Assembly: GCF_032854445.1 (NCBI RefSeq)
Contig: NC_088301.1
Location: 16,614,281 to 16,678,280, forward strand
Direction of reading: 5' to 3'
Source: Liolophura sinensis
Taxonomy: Eukaryota; Mollusca; Polyplacophora; Chitonida; Chitonidae
Length of the DNA: 64,000 nt
Part shown: positions 56,669 through 64,000 of the stretch, piece by piece
Numbering within the stretch: position 1 is the stretch's first letter
Layout of the letters: each line of letters begins with the position of its first letter
The notes under the pieces: model-generated
Databases searched by the model: none
The model's input: the letters and a program-made list of their open reading frames with translations, nothing else
Told to the model about the DNA's origin: nothing
Program-made: the position numbers and the translations under genes

Positions 56669-58105
56669 TTACCGGCTCCGTTTTACCGTAACGTTTAAGT
56701 GTGGGTTCTCTTGATGTGCAGATAAACGGAAGTGTGAGAAAGCTAATACTCTTTCAATTTTTAGATAGTGGTGCAGGGTAATATACCTAGCAGGGTGGGG
56801 GTGGCGGTGGGGTGGGGGTGGGGGTGGTGATTTCTTCATTATTTATCGTACCGGTATATATTTCCCTTGGTCATATTGGGTGCAGGTAGGCTAACTGTGA
56901 TTTGCGGATACATGTTTGTTAGCCGAATACTGGATGTCATAGTTGAAACTCCGAGATGGTGTTGATTCAGTGTATCACGAATTGTAAAAGTTTTTGGCAT
57001 GGGATAAGGTGCAGTTGTGGAACTGGCTTCTTACTGCTCACATTTGGGCCGTCAATCTATAGGTAGATTGGACAAAATGCATATTGGTTGTCTAGATTAT
57101 GAGGCCGGCTTACAAGGCTAAATAATGCTTATTAGGCCGAATTAAATTAAACGGGGTAGCCGACTGTCAGTCACATGCATACACGTGCTCTAGGGAACTA
57201 CGTACCGTGAAGTGCTTAAATTTCGGGGATTTTACGGTCAAAAACAACAAAAACAAAAATAATTGCAGCATAAAAGATATCCTATATTGAATCATATACT
57301 ACAGGTGGTGGTAATAATGAAGTGAAATCTTTGCCAGGGTGACGGGAGTCGCGCTAAAAATGCCCGACGGTCCAGCTAATTTTTTAACACCATTGAAGGG
57401 AAGTTATGATTTAAATATGTACCAAATCTGGTGCTAAGGCTTGATGGGTATTAAAAAAAGTGAGAGTTCATTCTTCTTTAGTTTATTCGTCTTTAGTTTA
57501 ATCATCCTTTACTATGCCTGAAAAGTGAAAGAAAAGTAGATATCAAAAGTAGATACATGTTGGCTTCTAATGAATGTCGCTCTGATACACGCTATCCTAT
57601 TGGCTGTATCTCTCCTGTGGTCCAATAAGTGAGCTTCTAACACACTGTGAAGTGTGTACAACAAAACAATGGTCGTTTGACAACTACGGCAATGTTTGCG
57701 GTTTCTGACCTGCTTCAGAGGACAATTAGAACTGAAAACCCTGTTACGGGTGTGTAGCCAGTCTGTTTCCAGAGTAGGGTAGCATTTGACCTGAAAACAG
57801 TGGAAACGTACTTCAAATGATAGTTGTCAGTAAAACCTGTGATGTACTAACGCCCCCTTCGTGTTCATGTGAATGTGCCTTTAGTGATAAGTATAGGCCA
57901 TCATAATGCTGTTCAGGTTGTAGGCCGGATAATCTTTATCTCCCTACATAGCCTATGTTCAGGTCTTCCATTTTTTTTTAAAAACAACAGTCTGCATTAT
58001 ATGGTTATAAAGAAATGATTAAGCCTTTTGCAGAGATGCATTTGTTCGGTATAATGTATATACCACATTGGACAAACTGTATTAAAATTACGACTTCAAA
58101 GGGAA
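56669..58105. other. No recognised gene; G-rich tract
   Basis: GGGTGGGGGTGGCGGTGGGG and continuing GGGGGTG units at 56,793-56,828 form a quadruplex candidate. Nothing else is identified. Confidence 0.45.
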
Positions 58106-58106
58106 A

Positions 58107-58233
58107 GTCAGTTGGTTAGCGCGCTAGCACAGTGTAATGACCCAGGAGTCTCTCACCAATGCGGTTACTGTGAGTTCAAGTCCACCTCATGCTGGCTTCC
58201 TCTCCGGTCGTAAGTGGGAAGGCCTTCCTGTGG
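58107..58233 (+). repeat. SINE family A, 5' half
   Basis: GTCAGTTGGTTAGCGCGCTA, GTGAGTTCAAGTCCACCTC and GTAAGTGGGAAGGCC, then broken off. Confidence 0.85.
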
Positions 58234-58288
58234 ACTGAGATGAAATGACTGCATGTATTGTTCATGACTACGCCTTATTCTGTGAACA

Positions 58289-58471
58289 GTATTTATTTAT
58301 TTGATCGGTGTTTTATGCCATACTCAAGAACATTTCATATTTACAACTGTGTTTAGCATTGTGGTGCAGGTTGCTGTCAAGACCTTTCCTCGTACGGCTG
58401 TAGAGGAAACCAGCATGAGCTGGACGAACTCATAGCGACCAGTTGGTGGGAAGCTCTTGGGTGCTATATAT
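58289..58471 (-). repeat. SINE family A, diverged with core deletion
   Basis: TTTGATCGGTGTTTTATGCC tail, GTGGTGCAGGTTGCTG (core removed), CCAGCATGAGCTGGACG. It faces the preceding 5' half in the opposite orientation. Confidence 0.8.
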
Positions 58472-58555
58472 TTGCATGAACGCTAGCTTCAAAATAAAAT
58501 CAACACACACATAAAACAAAAAGTTTCTGGACACTCCTTATGCTGCACAAGAACA

Positions 58556-58719
58556 CCGTAAGCCTATTTTGAGTAATCCTCGACCAGTGACGTCTAATAA
58601 ATTGCAATTAACATCACAACAATTTTTTTCCTAATTCTGGGCTGTAGAGGCCGTACTTCACCAGTTACGTGTGATCATTCAACTATCACACTGTCGTCGC
58701 TGCTTTGGTTTTACTCTCC
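58556..58719 (+). repeat. Family E repeat with central deletion
   Basis: CTATTTTGAGTAATCCTCG, GACGTCTAATAAATTGCAAT, then CTTCACCAGTTACGTGTGAT and GGTTTTACTCTCC. The GCATTTACATGAACAG part is missing. Confidence 0.7.
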
Positions 58720-58799
58720 AAAGTTTCCTCTCACCATTGTCGTATAAGTAAAATATTCTATGTGTACTGTTTAAAACCCGGATCAAATAAATAAATAAA
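58720..58799 (+). repeat. SINE family A, 3'-tail fragment
   Basis: TTTCCTCTCACCATTGTCGT, ATAAGTAAAATATTC and ATCAAATAAATAAATAAAG. It begins exactly where the family E copy ends. Confidence 0.7.
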
Positions 58800-58934
58800 G
58801 ATATTCTGAGAAACTATCATCGGATGAAAATTCATTAATCCTCACTATATGCAGCATTCAACTTTCAGAAAAGATACTACCTCGGTTTTTGCTTGAGAAC
58901 GGTAATAAACATATAGATAAATGTTTAACCGGTG

Positions 58935-59010
58935 AATTTTCAATGTTGTTTTCGTCACGATATGGCCGAAATATTGCCAATGTGGCGTTAAGCCATAATT
59001 ATTCCTTCAG
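58935..59010 (+). repeat. Fourth SINE/LINE-type tail (family D), copy 1
   Basis: GTCACGATATGGCCGAAATA then TTGCCAATGTGGCGTTAAGC and CATAATTATTCCTTC. No head or body is recognised. Confidence 0.65.
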
Positions 59011-59977
59011 TGTTGTTTAAAGACACATTGTACTGTCATTTTAGACGTCATCTGCATACAGTTGAGACTTTCAGACGTCCACTGATGTGTATCTGGCACT
59101 GAATGAACAATTCAATGTTCAGTTTTATCCGGGGTTTCCCTTCGACCATCAGCTCAATCAAGTCACTGTGTGTAGAAACATGGCCGAAAGATGACCTTTT
59201 TGACTGATTCACTTCCCCTTGTGGTCTAGACGACGGGAGATGTTCAGCGAACTTAAAGTGTTATTGTGTTGCGGAATTGTGTCGTAATTACGCCGCCAAC
59301 CATGTAACTATCGTTAGAAAAGAAGGTCGCTCATGCATTTGGTTTACTAGAATTAAAATTCGCTTTCACCCCCATCGTATTATTTATATGTGGGATCCAC
59401 GAGCAAACGTTGCATTCTGGGCATCTTATAGCTGCCTCCTTTGCATGTCGGGCGGACAGTTTAGACCAGTGGTAGATATCCCCTTGTAATTCTCTTAATT
59501 GATATTTTTCGGAAAACATAGGCCAAGGAGTTTTAATTAAGAGTCAGAAGGAACTCATTTATGTATTTAGCTGAACCAGCTCAAAGCGCTGTGAGTTTCT
59601 TTCAGCCTTATGTCCCTTTAGCGCCATGTTCACGGTCAGTATTAGAGGGTAGAAGAAGTCTCGAGGTAAACCACCGGCAAGTCACATACAAAATTTTCCA
59701 GGTAACACGTACTACTTTGGGTGCAATAGTGGTGGACGTCATTTGGTCTCCAACATATGTATGGCTGTGTAAGGGCGACATACACACATTCAGGTGTTGT
59801 AGTTTTGACTAACCCCATTGTCGCATATATGTGTCTTCATTTTCACTGCAGCCAAAGGTAATAGTTTTGCAGAATTTTACTTATACTAGGGCGTTAATTT
59901 ATTAATGTACTTCATAAGTAGGACCAAAGATCACCGTGCAACTGGTTTAATGCTAAGGCTACTCAATTTTTTGCCCT
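59011..59977. other. No recognised gene
   Basis: Frames at 59,277-59,489 (+) and 59,561-59,812 (+) show no domain. Confidence 0.45.
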
Positions 59978-60131
59978 ACGTGGGAAGGTCTGCAGCAACC
60001 TGTGGATGATCGTGGGTTTCCCCGGGCTGTACACGTTTTCCTTTTACCATAATGCTAGCACCAGGATGTTAGCTTATAAGTGAAATATTCTTGAGCACGA
60101 GGCAAAACACCAATGAAATAAATAAGTAAAT
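59978..60131 (+). repeat. SINE family A, 3' half
   Basis: GTGGGAAGGTCTGCAGCAAC, GATCGTGGGTTTCCCCGGG, TTATAAGTGAAATATTCTTG and CACCAATGAAATAAATAAG. Confidence 0.82.
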
Positions 60132-61417
60132 ACCTAATTTGTTGAGCGATGTCGTAGACCACTAAGACAATGTTAAAAAACAAGAAGTGCCGTTTTTACG
60201 GCCCCTCGCGTCTTTCTCCACGCTCAACATATCGGAAGCGACCCACAGGTTTACAAGAGCATGTGCCAAAATTCGCAATAAAATGTCACGGTCGTCCTTG
60301 ATTGTAATCGTGGGTTTCATATGAAATACATATTCTCGTTTATTCCATATAAATGCTAGGTATTCTCGGCATTTTAACAATTTAGGGTCGACACATAGCC
60401 GGCATCCCTATTATATGTATTGCTCCACATCTCACGTGATTGATCTAACCTGTAGCATAACGCTAGTGAGACTGATCATCAGCAGTCGCCAGCGGCAACG
60501 CATCTGCCCACGGCGTTAACAGACAAAGAGGCTTGCCGAAGCACCTGTTGACCTACATAGACCAGGAGACACTCTCAGATCACGAGCTACTTCAGCCAAT
60601 GAAAACCGGATTCTTAAGCCGTTATTTCCTTTTGATACGGAACTGGCTGGTTGCAAGCTTACTTTTATGGTCTTCTTCAGAAGGCACGCACTCCTGTTCG
60701 GGTTATTCCTAAAACGTTTACACACGTTTATAGCAATGCGGATACCTTCTCTTGCTACACCTTGCCGAGACTTACAGGTAAGGATGGATTTACAGAACCG
60801 TCGTGCATAGCTGTTGATAAAAATTGCTTATGGATATCTTTAGCTTTATTTATTATTGGCTGTCTTAAGCTAGAGATTCTAAAAACGATAGCTCGCCTCT
60901 ATAATTGGCTGCAATATTACTGAGGTCTCGTTCATTCTAACGCCGTTGTCATGTCATACATGAGAGCCTAGTGTTTGGTTATCATGATCAAAATCTAATG
61001 CGTCATGAGATAGGACTTCATAAACGTGTTAGAAGTTGCATATTGTTATGCATTTGCTCACCAACCAAATTCTACCTGCCACTAAAAAAATTAAGTTGTT
61101 TTTGCAAGTAGCACGAAAGCAGAACTGGGTGTGAGTTAAAGCAATGTTTGCGAAAGCAAATGATGTTAGTTTTACGACAAAGCTTTTTCGCATTTTCTCG
61201 CACGAGACCAATAAATGTAATGTGAGAATATACTTAACACATATAAATGTAATGATATTCTTCTTGAGTACGGATATACATATATATTTATACATGTACT
61301 ATAACCCTGGTTTTTAAATCTTTTTTTTCTTTTATACGATTTTAAACATGTCTGTACTTTTTGTTTTACTTTTGGTGGTCATATTATCATATCGAAAACC
61401 TTAACCGTCTCGCGTTT
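60132..61417. other. 1.3 kb without a recognised gene
   Basis: The frames 60,162-60,380 (-) and 60,516-60,725 (-) are polar and protein-like (ITIKDDRDILLRILAHALV; FSLAEVARDLRVS), but no family or splice evidence supports them. Confidence 0.4.
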
Positions 61418-61492
61418 TCACCTTGTTCTCGCCACGATATGGCTGAAATATTGCCGATGTGACGTTAAGCCATAATCATTCATTCATTCATT
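61418..61492 (+). repeat. Family D tail, copy 2
   Basis: CGCCACGATATGGCTGAAAT, ATTGCCGATGTGACGTTAAG and CATAATC followed by (CATT)n. Confidence 0.75.
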
Positions 61493-61530
61493 TTTGAGTA
61501 CGGTGTAAACATCAATGAAAAATTATATTA
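61489..61530 (+). repeat. SINE family A tail joined to the D tail
   Basis: TTTTTGAGTACGGTGTAAAC then ATCAATGAAAAA directly follows the (CATT)n run of the family D tail. Confidence 0.6.
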
Positions 61531-61589
61531 AATAAAGTAGATCTGTACTAAATATATATCGTTTATGCAGAAGCACAATATAATTAGGA

Positions 61590-61825
61590 TTTATAAAATA
61601 AAGAGAAAAAACAGTGCCGACGACGGTGTGACAGTTGGCAGATGGTAACACGTAACCGATGAAGTACAGCCATTTCTCAGTTTACCTTAGTTACATTCTT
61701 ATTCTAACTGTTCATGTAAATGTACAAAGAGTAGCAAATTACACACCACTAGCACACGGCTTAAACAGAATGGGGTAAAAAGGGAAGTGATGGTAATTAA
61801 AATTGATTAGACGTCACAGGTCTAG
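61590..61825 (-). repeat. Family E repeat, near complete
   Basis: GACGACGGTGTGACAGTTGG, GTAACACGTAACCGATG, TTATTCTAACTGTTCATGTA, CACCACTAGCACACGGC and TTAGACGTCAC in reverse order. Confidence 0.72.
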
Positions 61826-62059
61826 AAGACAGTTTTATTGCTATACCATATCTGTAGCTACCGCCCTTGCTTCTACGTCAGTCAGGACAGAATCTAGTCT
61901 AGAAAGGGTAAATACGATCTGATGATGTCTAACCGTGCTTCGCCGATAAATTAAACTGCACCTGATTTAATTGCAAATGTGTGACGGCTGTCAAGAATTG
62001 GATCTACATGTAGATCGCCTTGGCCCTAAACATGTTGTGGGGAACTCCATGGGTGAGGG

Positions 62060-62165
62060 TTAGTCGCTGTGAGTTCAAATCCAGCTTATTCTGGCTTCCT
62101 CTCCAGCCGTACGTGAGAAGGTCCTTCAGCAACTTGCGAATGGTCGTAGATTTCCTAAGTGTCAG
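62060..62165 (+). repeat. SINE family A, central fragment
   Basis: GTCGCTGTGAGTTCAAATCC (B box), TCTGGCTTCCTCTCCAGCC, GCGAATGGTCGTAGATTTCC. It ends about 120 bp before the GPCR exon. Confidence 0.75.
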
Positions 62166-62286
62166 GTGGGATGGCGGACGACGCATACGTCACCTTGCGA
62201 GAACTAAGTGGAATCATTGTCTGTCGGTTCGCCCACACACCTAGCTACGTCCTAACTACTAAAACATGTTTCTTTCTTTTTTCCAG

Positions 62287-62358
62287 ACAGAACTGCCGAC
62301 TGTGTCAATGAAGAAACCGGAACCTCAGTGAACAGCATTGGTCTAACCAATTTTCCTC
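62287..62358 (+). other. 5' UTR of the GPCR gene, start of its second or later exon
   Basis: A long pyrimidine tract and CAG (TTTCTTTCTTTTTTCCAG) end at 62,286, so the exon that holds the start codon begins at 62,287. An untranslated first exon must lie upstream, possibly beyond what I can recognise here. Confidence 0.65.
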
Positions 62359-63193
62359 ATGGCTGAGCTTCGTGAAGAATTGGACGCATATTATACGTCA
62401 TACGGAGAGGAGTACTACAACGTGTCCTTTACAGATGATCTGCAAAAAAGACTGGGCCCTAAAAGGCAAGAGTTGAGCAAAGTTGTACCAATCACCGTGG
62501 CGTACTGTTTTATATTCATTGCCGGGATAGGAGGAAACATCGCAACATGCGCAGTAATAATCCGGAACAAATACATGCACACGGCAACAAACTATTATCT
62601 GTTTAACCTGGCGGTTGCAGATTTGCTTGTGTTAATCCTCGGGTTGCCAATTGAACTGTACTCATTTTGGTCGGCGTACCCATGGGTGTTCGGGGAAGCC
62701 TTTTGCGTCCTTCGCAACATGGCTGCCGAAACATCAACAAATGCTGCCATCTTGACTATAACCGCTTTCACCATTGAGAGGTACGTCGCAATTTGTCATC
62801 CAATGCGCGCACAGCGCATGTCCAGTCTCTCCAGAGCTATTCGAGTAATCGTCATTGTTTGGCTCGTGGCGGCGATCTGCTCTTTTCCACAAGCCGTGCA
62901 ATTTGGACTGATTTACGTCACTGATAGGTCCGGTAAACCCATCGAAGAATCCGTTACCTGCAACCTTATACCAGGCCATAGAATCAAACACACTTTTGAG
63001 CTGGCGACATTTTTGTTTTTCTTCGCGCCGATGGCTATTATAACTGGAATGTACGCTCTGATGGCCATGGCCATCCGTCGATCAACGCTGTCACGGAGTG
63101 GTTCTTCATCGTCCGAAGGTGGCGAATCCCACGAGTCTACGGTGTGGAACAGGAAACCACGGCGAGCCAGGAGGGCAGTGGTCAAGATGTTAG
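62359..63193 (+). CDS. Neuromedin-U/CAPA/pyrokinin-type GPCR, exon encoding TM1-TM5
   Basis: Plasma-membrane rhodopsin-family receptor, G-protein coupled, expected ligand a short amidated neuropeptide (PRXamide-like, from family resemblance). ATG at 62,359 follows an in-exon UTR. 278 codons are read before a GTAAGT donor at 63,194 splits codon 279 after its first base. The extracellular N-terminus is acidic with an N-glycosylation site (NVS, residues 21-23). TM1 holds GGN (N60), TM2 NLAVADLLVL (D88) and TM3 begins at the disulphide Cys116 (GEAFCVLR). ERY at 140-142 is the DRY-box equivalent, followed by VAICHP. TM4 has W168, ECL2 Cys201 and TM5 P224. YPWVFGE...AFTIERYVAICHP is typical of the NMU/CAPA receptor group. 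ICL3 is Ser-rich then basic (KPRRARRAVVKM). The exact ligand cannot be decided. Confidence 0.93.
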
Positions 63194-63766
63194 GTAAGTG
63201 TCTCTCAATACAATGGTTTATTTATTTACCTATTTGATTGGCATTTTGAGAAGAATATGTTACTTATACGACGCCAACCAACATTGTGATATAAGGAAAC
63301 CACTGTCTTTTAACGTTTGGCATGGTTTAACGTTCTGATTTGCATTCGTGTCGTTTATTTGTTTGCTTGCTTTATTTCATTGTTCTTTAACGACATCAAT
63401 GTCCTTTAGAGTACTTACCATAAAACCATGGTATGTGCATGTCAATGAAATATACTCAATTGACCGATGTGTTTTAATACGACAGATGTCAAGTTACTAC
63501 AAACTGGCTTTCATTTGTAAACGATTAATTCTTGCTCCTTTAATGGGGGTTGATGAATTTCCATCCCTAATTAGTAAAGGCACCCTCAGTGGACCAATGA
63601 AAATGTCCATCTTCCAAAAACTCACAAAATGTTAATAAGTCACATGCGCTCAATTGTACGGGCGCTAAAATATGTATAACCCCCGATCAATCACAGAGGC
63701 AAATTATTGAGTGCGTTAAATGGGTAAAATTATATAATACTAATGATCGATATTTGTATTTTCCAG
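63194..63766 (+). other. GPCR intron (573 bp, phase 1)
   Basis: Donor GTAAGT at 63,194 and acceptor TATTTGTATTTTCCAG ending 63,766. It interrupts the end of ICL3 just before TM6. Both sides join in frame into the expected conserved sequence. Confidence 0.93.
63214..63302 (-). repeat. SINE family A relic inside the GPCR intron
   Basis: ATTTGATTGGCATTTTGAGA, TGTTACTTATACGACGCC and CAACATTGTGATATAAGGAA, strongly diverged, which suggests an old insertion. Confidence 0.65.
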
Positions 63767-64000
63767 TTGCTGTGGTGGTGGCATTTTTCGTGTGCTGGGC
63801 GCCATTTCACGCTCAGCGGCTCATGGTTTTGTACGTGCAAAGGTGGACTAAACAGCTTTTAGACATTCAAATGATTCTGTTCTACATTTCCGGAGTTCTA
63901 TACTACATCAGTTCAACTATCAATCCGATTTTGTACAACATCATGTCGCTCAAGTTTCGAAAGGCTTTCCGAGACACTTTATTGTGGCGATCTTGCCAGG
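63767..64000 (+). CDS. Neuromedin-U/CAPA-type GPCR, exon encoding TM6-TM7 (cut by window end)
   Basis: Completes codon 279 and continues VAVVVAFFVCWAPFHAQRLM, with the TM6 CWxPF motif and the HAQRLM signature of NMU/CAPA receptors. A short ECL3 (YVQRWTKQLLD) follows, then TM7 with SSTINPILYN (NPxxY equivalent NPILY), and a helix-8 start MSLKFRKAFRDTLLW. The reading frame is open at position 64,000, so the C-terminal tail lies outside. All seven membrane helices are accounted for across the two exons. Confidence 0.93.

Overview
This is eukaryotic, probably molluscan (at least lophotrochozoan) nuclear DNA. It is AT-rich, almost free of long ORFs, has spliced genes with GT-AG introns, and is packed with tRNA-derived SINEs. 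Their 3' ends (GAGTACGGCGTAAAACACCAA, AAGTACGACGTTAAACCC or ATGTGGCGTTAAGCCATAA, followed by AAAT, CACT or CATT runs) are of a kind I associate from memory with mollusc genomes. Nothing suggests bacterial, phage or organellar origin. Only one gene is clear: the 5' part of a rhodopsin-like neuropeptide GPCR of the neuromedin-U/CAPA/pyrokinin receptor type. It begins at 62,287 on the + strand and runs off the right edge. Two further spliced loci are inferred from exons that lack their own start codons. One is a SET-domain (lysine methyltransferase-like) exon at 47,334-47,538 (-). The other is an exon encoding a tandem 17-residue repeat at 55,773-56,130 (-). Region by region: 1-25 kb is intergenic or intronic DNA with SINE families A, B and C, an unclassified ~250-bp repeat (E), fragments of a reverse-transcriptase element, a perfect 24-bp hairpin (8.1 kb) and a foldback element (20.7 kb). 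25.4-28.1 kb is the best copy of a Penelope-like retroelement (- strand), whose RT core keeps YIDD. 31-36 kb has SINEs and truncated RT-element copies. 38.5-42.8 kb has a 5'-truncated RT-element copy, a duplicated two-block segment with a 34-bp minisatellite, and a second long RT-element copy with a broken catalytic motif. 44.2-47.5 kb holds the SET locus and a degenerate tandem array in its putative 3' UTR. 51.9-52.8 kb is a probable solo LTR. 54.3-55.6 kb is another degenerate RT-element copy, followed by the repeat exon. 58-62 kb is SINE-dense DNA leading into the GPCR. The window has no operon-like logic. The genes are independent loci, and most of the sequence is transposon debris. The RT element is recovered at least ten times, and all copies with an identifiable end share the same terminus. 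The three tRNA-headed SINE families, plus a fourth tail, end in related sequences, which suggests mobilisation by one LINE lineage not present here. All family assignments come from reading the sequence and from memory, not from searches.
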